Source: Oleiagrimonas soli
GTDB lineage: Bacteria > Pseudomonadota > Gammaproteobacteria > Xanthomonadales > Rhodanobacteraceae
Direction of reading: 5' to 3'
Length of the DNA: 64,000 nt
Assembly: GCF_000761445.1 (NCBI RefSeq)
Contig: NZ_KN196470.1
Span: 1,033,824-1,097,823 of the forward strand
Both the position numbers and the translations under genes were made by a program. This document shows positions 50,841-63,300 of this stretch, piece by piece. Every line of letters begins with the position of its first letter. Within the stretch, counting starts at the first letter, position 1. The notes under the pieces are model-generated. The model was not told where the DNA came from and searched no databases. It worked only from the letters and a program-made list of their open reading frames with translations.

Positions 50841-52253
50841 ATGAATGACCTGATCCCTGTCCTGCTGTCCGGTGGTTCCGGCACACGCCTGTGGCCGCTG
50901 TCGCGCGAGGGCTATCCGAAGCAGTTCCTCGCGCTGGCCGGCGAGCACTCCATGCTGCAGGCCACCTGGCTGCGCGTGGCGTCGCTGGTGCGCGAAGGCG
51001 CGCCGTTGGTGGTGACCAACGAGAACCACCGTTTCATGGTCGCCGAACAGCTGCGTCAGGTCGGCTGCACGCCGTCGGCGATCGTGCTGGAGCCGGTCGC
51101 GCGCAACACCGCGCCGGCCATCGCCGCGGCCGCGCTGCAGGCCACGCGCGAGGGCGCCGATCCGCTGCTGCTGGTGCTTCCGTCCGACCACGTGATCGCC
51201 GACGAAGACGCCTTCCGCGCGGCCGTGCAGGCCGCCGCGCCGCGCGCGTCGGAAGGCGCGCTGATCACCTTCGGCATCGTGCCGACCGCGCCGGAGACCG
51301 GTTACGGCTACATCAAGGCCGCGCCGGGCGAAGGCGTGCGCTCGGTCGAGCGCTTCGTCGAGAAGCCGGACGCGGACACGGCCGAAGCCTATCTGGCTTC
51401 CGGCGCCTATTTCTGGAACAGCGGCATGTTCCTGTTCCGTGCCTCGCGCTATCTGCACGAACTGGAAAAGCACCAGCCGGACATGCTGGCGGCCTGCCGC
51501 GAAGCCTTCGACAAGGCTTCCCGGGACAGCGATTTCCTGCGCCTGGACCAGGCTGCCTTCGAGGCCTGTCCATCCGACTCCATCGACTACGCGGTGATGG
51601 AGAAGACCGAAGCCGCCGAAGTGTTGCCCATCGAAGCCGGCTGGAACGACGTCGGTTCCTGGGCGGCGCTGTGGGAGGTGGCCGCGCAGGACGGCGACGG
51701 CAACGCGCACCACGGCGACGTGATGGCGATCGACTGCCGCAACAGCTACGCCTGGAGCGAGCGCCGTCTGGTGGCGATGATCGGCCTCGACGACACCGTG
51801 GTGGTCGACACCGACGACGCCCTGCTGGTCGCGCATCGCGATCGCGTGCAGGAGGTCAAGCAGATCGTCGAGCGCCTGAAGGGCGATGCGCGCAGCGAGG
51901 CGGTGCTGCATCGCAAGGTGTATCGGCCGTGGGGTTCCTACGATTCGGTGGACATGGCCGAACGCTTCCAGGTCAAGCGCATCACCGTGAAGCCGGGCGC
52001 GGCGCTGAGCTTGCAAATGCATCACCATCGCGCCGAGCACTGGATCGTGGTCAGCGGCACCGCACGCGTCACGCGCGGAGACGATGTGTTCATTCTCGGC
52101 GAGAACGAGTCGACCTTCATTCCCGTCGGCACCAAGCACCGTCTGGAGAATCCCGGGCGGGTGCCGCTGGAGCTGATCGAGGTGCAGTCCGGCAGTTACC
52201 TGGGCGAGGACGACATCGTGCGTTTCGAGGATATCTACGGTCGCTCGAACTGA
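50841..52253 (+). CDS. manC: Mannose-1-phosphate guanylyltransferase/mannose-6-phosphate isomerase (XanB type)
   Basis: The 470-residue bifunctional enzyme starts at ATG 50841. The N-terminal nucleotidyltransferase (about 1-285) has VLLSGGSGTRLWPLSREGYPKQFL, LVLPSDHVI, ETGYGYIKA and VERFVEKPD. The C-terminal cupin isomerase (about 360-470) has RPWGSYDS, KRITVKPGAALSLQMHHHRAEHW and FIPVGTKHRLENPG. It supplies GDP-mannose for xanthan-like, O-antigen or fucose-containing glycans. It probably shares a transcript with the dehydrogenase upstream. Confidence 0.95.
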   Translation: MNDLIPVLLSGGSGTRLWPLSREGYPKQFLALAGEHSMLQATWLRVASLVREGAPLVVTNENHRFMVAEQLRQVGCTPSAIVLEPVARNTAPAIAAAALQATREGADPLLLVLPSDHVIADEDAFRAAVQAAAPRASEGALITFGIVPTAPETGYGYIKAAPGEGVRSVERFVEKPDADTAEAYLASGAYFWNSGMFLFRASRYLHELEKHQPDMLAACREAFDKASRDSDFLRLDQAAFEACPSDSIDYAVMEKTEAAEVLPIEAGWNDVGSWAALWEVAAQDGDGNAHHGDVMAIDCRNSYAWSERRLVAMIGLDDTVVVDTDDALLVAHRDRVQEVKQIVERLKGDARSEAVLHRKVYRPWGSYDSVDMAERFQVKRITVKPGAALSLQMHHHRAEHWIVVSGTARVTRGDDVFILGENESTFIPVGTKHRLENPGRVPLELIEVQSGSYLGEDDIVRFEDIYGRSN

Positions 52254-52428
52254 AGCGCACTCCCGTTGGCCGCGCGATCCGGATCGGGCCTCGCGTGGTT
52301 CTTCAGACGAGAAACGTCCCTGCAAGCCTGCTCTTGTAGGGTCATTCCGACAGCCATTCGCGACGCGCGCCTACCTGCGAGCCATTCATATTTCAGGTTT
52401 TCATGATCGCGTTACATAGGGCTTATCG

Positions 52429-52436
52429 TATAAAAT
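52429..52436 (+). promoter_or_regulatory. Possible -10 box before the two-partner secretion genes
   Basis: TATAAAAT sits 62 bp before the TpsB start in an AT-rich pocket. No good -35 lies at the right distance, which would fit an activator-dependent promoter, but this is only a suggestion. Confidence 0.35.
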
Positions 52437-52497
52437 AGTCCACGGAATCGCCGCGCACGAGGCGCGGCTCACAAAAACGGATTGAACGGCAGGAGCC

Positions 52498-54237
52498 ATG
52501 CAGTACACAGGGGGCTCGGCTTCGGAGCGTTGCGGGCGCAGCCGCACGAAGTCCATGTATGCGTATTTCGGTATCGCATGCGCCTTGATGGGCGCGTGCG
52601 CTTTCGTGCGCCCGGCGCACGCGCAACAGGTCGCGCAGCCGCAGCAGCAGGAACAACGTCAGCGCGATCAGCGCGAGGCGCAGCAGCGTGAGCAGCAACG
52701 CGCCGCGCCGGATGTTCGTCTGCAGACGGCTCGCCATACCGACTACCACCGGCTCGATCTGCCGCGGGAAACGCCGTGTTTCACGCTGCATCGCCTGACT
52801 CTGACGGGACCGCGCGTGGCCGCGTTCCCCTGGCTAGCACGCTATCTGGACCGCTACGCAGGTCGCTGCGTCGGGCAGCAGGGGCTGGAGCGCATCATGC
52901 ATCGGGCGTCGGACCTGATCCTGGCGCGTGGCTACGTGACCACGCGCCTGCTGGTGCCGCAGCAGGATCTGTCTCGCGGCGAGCTGCGCCTGCTGCTGGT
53001 GCCCGGCACGGTCGGCCGCATTCGTTTCGCCAAGGGGTCGGTGCACGCCGACTGGCGCAGCGCTTTCCCGTTGCGCCCGGGCGATCTGCTCAACCTGCGC
53101 GCCATCGAGCAGGGACTCGAACAGATGAAGCGGGTGCCTTCGCAGGATGTGCGCATCGATATCGCGCCCGGCGATCGGCCCGGCGTGTCCGATTTGGTGC
53201 TGAACGTCCGGCGCACGCATCGCGTGCGCGTCGGTTTCAACTACGACGACGCCGGTTCGGAAGCGACCGGGAGACAGCAGGGCGGCGTGCAGCTGGCCGT
53301 CGATCAGCCGCTGGGCATCAACGACCTCTTCAGCATGGGCGTCGGCTACTACGTGGGCAGCAACGCGTGGCGCAAGGGCACGCGCAATAACCACTTCCGC
53401 TACAGCGTGCCGTGGGGCGACTGGACCTTCGCCTTCGATTCCTCCGGCTACGGCTATCACCAGCAAATCGAGGGTGCGCAGCAGACCTTCGAAAGCACCG
53501 GGCGCTCGCGCACCCAGGCGCTCTCCGCGACGCGCATGGTGTTCCGCGATGCATCCAGCCGCACGTCGTTGCGGTTGACGCTCAGCAGCCGCGAAGCGCA
53601 CAGCAGCATCGAAGGTGTGGAGATCGAGGTCCAGCGGCGGCATACGCGCGGGGTGGAACTGGCGATCCTGCAACGGCGCTATCTCGGTCGCGCCCAACTC
53701 GATCTCAGCCTTGCGCAGCATCGCGGCGTGCCGTGGTTCGGCGGGCAGCGCGATGCGCCGGGCCTGCCGCACGGGGCGCCGACGTTCCACACCGTCATCG
53801 ACACCTTCGACGCCAGCCTCAGCCTGCCGTTCACGTGGGGCAACCGGCCCTGGCTGTGGTCCAGCACGCTGCATGCGCAGTACAGCGGCGACCGCTTGTA
53901 CGCCGAAGATTTCATCACCATCGGCGGACGCTACACCGTGCGCGGATTCGATGGCGAACAGACGCTCGGCGCCGAGCGTGGCTACTTCTGGCGCAACAGC
54001 CTGACGCTGCCGCTGGGGCGTAGCGGCATCAGTCTCTACGGTGGCGTCGATGTCGGTCAGGTCGGCGGACCGAGCGCGCTGCGCGGCGGGCACGCGCTGA
54101 GCGGCGCCTTCATCGGCACCCGTGGCGGCCGTTACGGATTCAGTTGGGACTTTTTCGCCGGCTGGGCGCTGCTTGCGCCGAGCGGTTTCTCCACGCGCAC
54201 GCCGGCGGCCGGCATGCAGGTGGTCTACCAGTACTAG
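52498..54237 (+). CDS. Two-partner secretion outer-membrane transporter TpsB (ShlB/FhaC/CdiB family)
   Basis: This 579-residue member of the Omp85 superfamily resembles FhaC (584). The signal peptide is in MYAYFGIACALMGACAFVRP; an internal ATG at 52555 starts exactly there, so that start is an alternative. A Gln/Arg-rich stretch follows. POTRA domains occupy about 70-230 (FTLHRLTLTGPRV, LILARGYVTTRLLVPQQDLSRGELRLLLVPG). The barrel runs from about 235, with the FNYDDAGSEATG entry and the late YTVRGFDGEQTLGAERG, which matches the VRG(F/Y) motif of the channel-inserted loop. It ends VVYQY. It exports the giant TpsA protein encoded 122 bp downstream. Confidence 0.95.
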   Translation: MQYTGGSASERCGRSRTKSMYAYFGIACALMGACAFVRPAHAQQVAQPQQQEQRQRDQREAQQREQQRAAPDVRLQTARHTDYHRLDLPRETPCFTLHRLTLTGPRVAAFPWLARYLDRYAGRCVGQQGLERIMHRASDLILARGYVTTRLLVPQQDLSRGELRLLLVPGTVGRIRFAKGSVHADWRSAFPLRPGDLLNLRAIEQGLEQMKRVPSQDVRIDIAPGDRPGVSDLVLNVRRTHRVRVGFNYDDAGSEATGRQQGGVQLAVDQPLGINDLFSMGVGYYVGSNAWRKGTRNNHFRYSVPWGDWTFAFDSSGYGYHQQIEGAQQTFESTGRSRTQALSATRMVFRDASSRTSLRLTLSSREAHSSIEGVEIEVQRRHTRGVELAILQRRYLGRAQLDLSLAQHRGVPWFGGQRDAPGLPHGAPTFHTVIDTFDASLSLPFTWGNRPWLWSSTLHAQYSGDRLYAEDFITIGGRYTVRGFDGEQTLGAERGYFWRNSLTLPLGRSGISLYGGVDVGQVGGPSALRGGHALSGAFIGTRGGRYGFSWDFFAGWALLAPSGFSTRTPAAGMQVVYQY

Positions 54238-54359
54238 AACGACAGCGACCGGGAACAGCGGTCGCCAACGACAAGGGGCGGTTCGGAAGGCCGCCCGGCG
54301 ATGTCGCGACAGGGGGCTGTTCGCGGCCATGCGTCCCGAGGGACGCCAGGAGATACACG

Positions 54360-57300
54360 ATGAAGGCCAGTACGCAGATGCAATCGTTCTCGAATCCGAC
54401 CACGCCGTCGTTGCAGCGCGCCCGGCGTCGGGCATCGCGTGCACTCGGCGTGGCGATGCTGGTCTGGGCGATCGGGTGGCCGGCAGCCGTCCAGGCGCAA
54501 GTCACGCCGGTGGCGCATGACGGCAAGACGGCGCAGGTCGTGCAGGCGCCGAACGGCACGCCGGTGGTCAACATCGTCGCGCCGAACGCCAAGGGCGTGT
54601 CGCACAACACCTACGATCAGCTCGACGTCGATTCGCGTGGTCTGATCTTCAACAACAGCGCGCAGATCTCCAACACGAAGCTGGCCGGTTACATCTATGG
54701 CAACAGCCAACTCGGCAGCAGCGGCTCCGCAAGCATCATCCTCAACGAGGTCACCTCGACCAAGGCCAGCCAGCTCAACGGCTACATGGAAGTTGCGGGT
54801 CCCGCGGCCGAACTCATCATCGCCAATCCCAACGGCATCAGCTGCAACGGCTGCGGCTTCATCAATACGCCGCGCGGCGTGCTCACCACCGGCACCCCGG
54901 TGTTCGGCGGCGACGGCAGTCTGGCGGCGTTCCGTGTGGTGCGCGGCGGCATCCACATCGGCGGCAGCGGACTGGATGCCAGCGGCATCGATCGCGTCGA
55001 CCTGCTCGCTCGCACCATCGACCTCAACGCCAAGCTCTGGGCGAAGCGTCTGAACGTGGTGGCCGGCGCCAACCGGATCGCCTATGGCGACCTGTCCACC
55101 CAGCGCATCGACGGCGAGGGCGACGCGCCCGGCGTCGGCATCGACGTCGCCGCTCTCGGCGGCATGTATGCCAATGTGATTCACCTGGTCGGCACCGAGA
55201 CGGGCGTCGGCGTGAACAGCGAGGGCGAGATCGCCGCGCAGAATGGCGATTTCACGTTGACCAACGCTGGCGAGATCGTGCTGGACGGTTCCACCACGGC
55301 GACCGGAACGCTGCAGATCACGACGCCACAGCAGGTGCAGTCCGCCGGCGTGCTGGCGGCGCATGTACTGGCGGTGCAGGCAAGCGCCCTCGATCTAAGC
55401 GGCACCGTGTACAGCGATAGCGCCTTGAGCCTGCGGGCGGACGGTGCCATCCGCAATCATGGTCAGATCCAGTCGGCCGGCGGCAGCCTCAGCCTGCACG
55501 CAGGCGGGGATGTGAGCCAGGATGTGGGCGCGTCGATGGCCTCCGGCGGTGCCATCGAACTGCACGCGGGCAGTGTGCGCAACGTCGGCGCGATCGAAGC
55601 TGGGCAGACATTGTCGGTGACCTCGGCCGGCGCAGTCGCCAACAGCGGTGTGCTGCAGGCGGACCATGGTGCACTCGGCTTGACGGCGGCCAGTCTCGAC
55701 AACCGCGGCCAACTGCTCGCCAACGGCGATATCGCGCTGCAGGCAACGGACACGCTTTCCAGCACCGGCAAGGTCGTATCCGGCGGCCGTGCGCAGCTTC
55801 AGGCGGGCGGTGCGCTGGTGACCGATGGCACCGTGCAGGCAGCACAGTCGCTGATGCTGCAGGGACTCAGTCTGCAGAGCGGCGGCGCGTTGTACGCGCT
55901 CGGCGGCGATCTCGATATCGATGTCACGGGCGATTGGAGCCATCTCTCGGCTGGCGACGCGTACGCCTCCGGTCAGGTGCTTGCCACGACGGCGAGCTTG
56001 AGCAACGCAGGCCACATCGAAGCCGGTGCCGGCAGTGCATTGCATGTCGGTGGTCTGTTCGACAACCAGGGCCAGATCCAGACGGACCAGGGCGCGTTGT
56101 CCGTGCAGGCCGAAAGCATCGGCAACGCGGGAGCGCTCAGTGCGCAGGGCTCACTGGCCCTGCAGACCGATCGCCATCTGGTCAATGACGGCGTCATCGT
56201 CGGTGCGCAGGATGTCGCAGTCGACGCCGGTACCTTCGACAACCTTGGCCAGGTGCAGAGTGGCACGCAGCTGCATGTCCAGGCGGACACGCTGCACAAC
56301 CAGGGCGTGTTGCACGCCAAGGGCGATGCCTGGCTCGGCGGTACCGACCTCATCAATGACGCGCAGGCCAAGATGCTGGCCGACGGCGCACTGACGCTGG
56401 CCGATGCCGGACAGATCGAGAACGCCGGCACGCTGCAGGCCGGAACCGATTTGACCCTGACGCAAGCCGGGACGCTCGACAATGCGTCGGGCGCGTTGCT
56501 GTATGCCGGCCATGATCTCGACCTGCACCTGACGCAGGCCTTGAACAACGACGGTACGTTGCAGGCCGGTCGCACACAGACCATCCACGCGGGTTCGCTG
56601 ACGAACGCCGGCACCCTAACCAGTCTGGGTTCGCTGTCGCTGACCACGCAGGGCGATGCCTCCTCGCAGGGTGCCATCGAAGCGCAGCAGGACGCGCAAC
56701 TGCAGGTGGGCGGCACACTCGACAACCAGGGACACCTCTACGCCATCGATGGCGATCTCGCGCTGGTCGTGGCCGGCGCGTTGCAGGCCGGCGCGACCAG
56801 CGATCTGTATGCCGGCGGGAGTGCGCAGGTATCGGCTGACGCCATCGCGCAGTCCGGGCAGCTCGAAGCGCGCGGCAAGGTCGCCTTGACGGTCGCGCAG
56901 GCATTGAACAACGACGGCACGATCCAGTCCGACCAGGGCGATCTGCAGTTGGATGCCGCTGCGCTCGGCAACAGCGGCACGCTCAGTGCCGCGCAGGCCG
57001 TCACACTGACGATCGCCAATACGCTGCAGACCGGTGGCGTAGTGGTCAGCGGTGCCGGCATGCAGCTCAACGCTGCCACGCTGCAGAACCAGGGGCAGAT
57101 GCAGAGCGGCGCCTCGCTGGGCCTGCAGGTCGACACGCTCGACAATCAGGGGTCGATCAAGGCGGGCGATGCGCTAGCCGTGGTCGCCAATGATGTCGAC
57201 AACGCGCAAGGTGCGCAGCTTGTCGCCGCCGGCGATCTGGACATGCGCGGCAACGGCCACGCGCACAGCGACGGTGTCATCCAGTCCGGTGGCGCGTTGT

Positions 57301-60300
57301 CTGTGCAGAACGCAGGTGATGTGTACATCGGGGCCGACGGCGTCATCTACGCCGCGCAGCAGGCGCAGGTGACGGTGGGCGGTCTGCTGCAGCATGCCGG
57401 CAGCATCTACGGTGCACTCGGCCTGGTTGTGGATGCGGGTTCGCTGGACAATGCCGGTGTGCTGCGCAGCGCAGGCGCACTTCGTGCCACGGTGGCAGGC
57501 GACGCCAGCAATACCGGCACCACCTACGCCGGCGGCACGCTCGACTGGACGGTCGGTGGCCTGCTGGACAACGCCGGCGTGCTGGCCGCGCAGGGCGACG
57601 TCGACGCGCAGGCGGCGCGCACGCAAGGCAACGGCACGTGGGCGGCAGGCCTCGCCAGCGACGGCAGTCTCGGCGCCAATGGACAACTCACCGTGACGGC
57701 GAGCCAGTCGCTGGCCGCCGGCGGCAGTCTTCTGGCGGGTGGCGATCTCGACTTCAGCGGGTCGAGCCTGGATCTGTCCGGCGCGCAGGCCCGCGCTGGC
57801 GGCGATCTGACGCTGGTCGCGACCAGCGGCGACATCGTCACGCGCAGCGCCCGGCTTCAGGCGAACGGTAGCGCCGATCTCACGGCGAGCGGTTCATGGA
57901 TCAACGGCGGTAGCGCGGTCAGCGACGGCGGTCAGATGAGCGCGGACGTTCTCGGGCTGCATGTGTCGGGCGTCGACAATCGCCACGGCACGCTGCTGCA
58001 GAGCGGCACGGGCGATCTCGATCTTCGATTCGCCGGCGCCTTCGACAACGCCTACGGAACGCTGGCCACGAACGCCGCGAACCTGAGCGTGCACGCGGCA
58101 TCCATCGACAATAGCCAGGGCCAGCTGCAGCACGCAGGTACCGGACTGTTCACGCTGACCAGCGATGGCGCGCTAGTCAATCAGGCCGGAACCATCGCCG
58201 GCAACGGCGCGCTGCAGTTGCAGGCGAACGGCAGCGTGGACAATCGAGCCGGTACGATCGAGGCGGCTGATGCAGTGCAGCTGCAGGGCGACAATCTCGA
58301 CAACGCAGGTGGCAGCGTTGTCGCACGGCAACTCGACGTCTCCGCCGGTCACGACATCGACAACAGCGCGGGAACCCTGCAGGCGCAGCAGGGCGCGACG
58401 ATCCAGTCCGCAACGCTGGAGAATGCCGGCGGATTCATCAAGGCGGTCGGTACGCAGTCACTGACCGTGACCGTCGACGGCCTGCTGAACGGCGGTACTG
58501 GCGGTTTCATCGGCAGCAACGGATCGGTGACGGTGCACGCCGGGGCCTGGACGAATGCCGGCCAGGTCTACGCCGGCGACATGCTCGCGGCGGTGGTGCA
58601 GGGAGCGTTGAACAACGCCTCGGGCGCGCTGCAGGCACAGGGTTCGGTGAACCTGCAGGTGGCCGGCGCGCTCGGCAATCACGCGGGCCGCATCGAATCG
58701 GGTGCGGCGCAGAGCGGCGCCAGCCTCTCGGTGCATGCCGTCAGTCTCGACAACAGCGGTGGCCGCCTCGCCAATGCCGGGCAGGGCGCAACGACGATTG
58801 CGATCCAGCAGAATGTCGACAATCGCGGCGGCACGCTGGGCGGTCAGGGCGTGGTCGATCTCTCGGCCGGGCAGCTCGACAACCGGCAATCCGGTCGTCT
58901 GGTGTCCGCCAGCGATCTCACGTTTAAGCTCGCCGGCATCAACAACAGTGGCGGTACGGTCTATGCCGCACACGACATCGACTGGACTCATGCCGGTGCG
59001 GGCTTGACCAACACCAGCGGACAGTTCGGCGCCGCCGGCACGCTGGCGTTGAGCATCGGCAACGTCAGCAACGCTGGCGGCGATCTCGATGCCGGCCAGG
59101 ACCTGAACCTGCATCTGAGTGCGCTCAGCGGCGACGGTCGCGTAGTGGCCGGTCGCGATCTTCTGCTCGACTTGCCCGGCAGCTACGTCAACGGCCAGGG
59201 CAACGCGCTCAAGGCTAACCGCAACCTGACGCTGAATGTCGGCGGCACCTTCACCAACTCGCAGAATGCGCATCTGCAGGCGGTCGGTACACTGGCGGTG
59301 CACGCAGCCACGATCGACAACGCGGCAGGCGCCGTCATCGACAGCGTCGACACCACCCTCGTCGCCACGCAGACGCTGAACAACGCCGGTCGCGTGGAAG
59401 GCGACAGCGTGAATCTCACGGCCAATTACCTGCTCAACACGGGCACGCTGATCGGCGGGCAGATCACCGCGCATGCTCAGCGTCTCGACAATGGTGCGGA
59501 CCTGGGCACGGCGACCGGCAATGCGGCCTATCAGAGCGCATTGATCGCCGCGACCGACAGCATCGCGCTGTATGTGTCAGGCACCCTGCTCAATCGTGAC
59601 GCCACCATTTTCACCACCGGCGATCTAACCCTCGCCGCCGATGCGGCTTTGGGCCGGAGCGCGGCGATCATCAACCGTTCCGGCGACATCGAAGCCGACG
59701 GCGACATCCAGGTCGCGGCTCAGCAACTGACCAATGAGCGCCGCGTGGTCAACACCACGACGCACGTGCTCACTTCCACCGAACAGGCGAGCAATACCAC
59801 CACCAGCTCGACCACGTTCGACTGGACCACCGATCCCATCGCCGTGGCCTGGTGTGCGCAGTACGCCACCATGAGCACGAATGGTCACGCGTTGCGTTGC
59901 GGCCCGATGGGCTATTACGGCGACTCCGGCCACAAGACGCTGACGGAGACCGTCCAGTCCGTACAGCGGCTGGTCGACGCCAGTGCGTCCAGTCGCCTGT
60001 TGGCCGGACGCGATATCCGCATCGGCGGTTCGGTGCTCAACGATGCCTCGACCATCGCCGCAGGCCGAAACCTGTTCATCAACGGCGCCAACGGTGCCGG
60101 CGGCGGCGGAAGCGTGGGCGGCGAGACCGTGCAGAACATCGCGTGGGCGCCGTCGGCACAGGTGCGCAGCGAGACCGTGTACGCCGTGGACGGCGACTAC
60201 AAGGGCAGCCGCTGGTATTCCAATCGCGAGTCCGGACAGCCACCAATCCAGTATCGACCGACCGAGGTCAGCACCTCGACCGTGGCGCTGGATCCTTCCG

Positions 60301-63300
60301 GCAACAACGGCTGGATTCAGATCGCACCGGGTGCAGGTCTTTCCGCCAGCATGACGGCGGGGCAGACCGTCTCGATCCAGGCGCACACCATCAACAACAC
60401 CGTGGTCAACGCCGATGGACAGCCCGTGCATGGCGCCATCGGCCTCGGTGCGAACACCGGCGGCAGCACGATCACCGGCGGCGCATCCGGCAGTGTGGGT
60501 TCGGTCGGTGGCGGTTCGGTCGGCGCGGGCAAGGTTTCGCTGGGCCAGGCGGCAGGGGCTTCGGCGGGGGGCGGCGATGTCGCTGTCGCTGCAGGTCGTA
60601 CCGGCGTGAGCGGTTCGCAGGCTTCCGCGGATCAGGCCGGGAACGGGCAGGTTCTGCCGCCGCAGTCGATATTGGCCCTGGGCGGATCCGACGCGCATCT
60701 GCAATTGCCGCAATCGGGCCTATACAGCATCGACCGTAATCCGAACAGCAGTTACCTGATCGAAACCGATCCGCGCTTCGCCGACTACAGCCAATTCATC
60801 AGCAGCGATTATCTGCTCGATCACCTAGGCCTGAGTCCGGCCGATGTCGGCAAGCGTCTGGGCGACGGCTTCTACGAGCAGCGTCAGGTACTCGATCAGA
60901 TCACCGAGCTGACCGGACGTCGATTCCTTTCCGGTGACACGGATGCGCTTGCGCAATACCGCGACTTGATGGATGCGGGCATCCAGCAGGCCTCGTCGTT
61001 CGACCTCACCGTAGGCGTGGCTCTGACGGCCGAGCAGATGGCCAGTCTGACCGAGGACATGGTGTGGTTGGTCAGCGAGGACGTCGACGGACAGCAGGTC
61101 CTGGTGCCCGTGGTCTACCTGAGTGCGGCGCACGCCAAGGCCATGACGCAGGGCGGCGCGCAGATCGCCGGCACCAACGTCGAATTGAATGCCGATGGCG
61201 AAATCCAGAACAACGGCAGCATCCAGGCCAGTCAGAACGCGGTCCTGCATGCGGGCAATCTGCTCAACAGCGGCAGCATCGACGCCGGCGGCGATCTGGG
61301 CATCACCTCCGCGCAGAACATCCTCAACGGCGGCAGCATCCACGCCGGCGGCAATGTCAGCCTGGTGGCTGGCAACGACATACGCAGCGGTCTGCAGGCC
61401 GCTTCGGTGCTGGGTATCGCGAACCTGAGCGGACTTTCGATGCCGGTATCGGCGACAGACCTCTCCGCGTCGCTGCCGGGTGCGATCAGCGCCGGCGGCA
61501 ACCTGTTCGTCAGTGCCGGGCGCGATCTCAGCCTGAGCAGCACGGCGGTGAGCGCCGGTCAGGATCTGCAGCTGTCGGCGGCGCGTGACCTCAACGTCAC
61601 AGCAGCGCATCTCAGCGCGGGCCACGACATCGGTCTTCTGGCCGGGCGCGACATCGATCTCGGCGCCATGGCGCATCAGGGCGGCGACAGCCACGGCATG
61701 CAGATGGTGACCCATCTCACGCACGATGTGGCTCAATTGCAGGCAGGACATGACGTCACGGTCATCGCCGGCCGCGACGTCAACTCCCAGGGGGCACAGG
61801 TCACGGCCGGCGGTGTAGCGGCCGTCGGCGCCGGCCGTGACCTGAACCTGCAGGCGGTGACCGACACCACGATCCAGGGCAGCGGGCAGGAACACGGACA
61901 TCATTCCAGCACGCAGAGCCGCAGCGACGACACCCTGCGCGGCACCAGCCTAAGCGGTACCCAGGGCGTGGTACTGCAGGCCGGGCGCGATGCCAACCTG
62001 ACGGCGACCAGCGCCTACAGCGAACAGGGCAACGTCAGCGTCTCGGCGACGCACGACGTGCATCTGAATGCCGGCGCCGAACAGCACACGACGGAGCAGT
62101 ACAGCTACAGCCGCCACAACGGTGTCCTGTCCAGCTCCAGCACGACGACCCACGACGCCACGCAGGACAGCGTCGCCGTCGGCACCAGTCTCAGCGGCGT
62201 CAACGTCAGCGTCACGGCGGGTCACGATCTGACCACGCAGGGCGCGCAGATCGGTGCGGATCAGGCCGTGGTACTGGGCGCGGGACACAACGTGGAGCTG
62301 GGCGCGGCCACGGATACCCACGACGAGCAGCACGAACGCACGACCACCAAGCGCGGTGGCGGCATGGGCGTCCTGACCGGTACCTCGAAGGGCGACTTGT
62401 TCACGCGCCGCAGCAGCTCGCAGAGCGACAGCAGCGCGGATCGGACCGCCTACGGCACGGCGGTCAGCGGCGACAGCGTGAGCGTGGTCGCGGGCAACGA
62501 CATCGACACGCAGGGTGCGCAGGTCGCCGCCACGCACGACGTGGTGATGGCTGCCGGTCACGATCTCAATATCGGCACCGCGACCAGCACCCACAGCGAG
62601 AGCCACAGCTTCAAGAACCGCACCACCGGCGCTCAGCGCAGCGGTCTGCACGGCATGTTCGGCATCTCCAAGGGCACGCAGAAAGCCAGCGAAACCGATG
62701 TCACGCCGACCGGTAGCCTGATTGGCAGCAGCGACGGCTCGGTCACGCTGACCGCGGGCCACGACGTGCATATCACCGGCAGCGACGTGCTTAGCCAGAC
62801 CGGCACCGCCATCGTCGGCCAGAACGTCACCATCGATGCCGCGGTCGGCAGTGTCGACACGCACCAGTCGCAGTCGCAGCATACCGGCGGCATCATGGCG
62901 GGGCTTTCCGGCGGTGTCGTGGGACAGGCCGAGTCGGCCTACGCTTCCGGCAAGGCGGCGGGGCATACCGACAACAAGCGACTGAAGGCGCTGTACGCCG
63001 TACAAGCAGGGTATGCAGCGCACGATGCCTACAAAGGCGGTAGTCAGAGTGCCAAGCAGGGTAGTGCGACGGGTACGGGAACCAGCCTGCGCATCGGCAT
63101 CGGCGCCAGCACCGTCAACAGTCACGCCGACAGCCATGACGACGTCGCCTACGGCAGCCATATCCAGAGCCAGGGCGACGTCACCATCGCCGCGACGAAC
63201 GGTGACCTGAACGTCATCGGCAGCCAGGTGCACGGCCAGAACGTGAGCCTCTCGGCCAGCCACGATCTCAACCTGCTCAGTCAGGCCGAGCAGCACACGC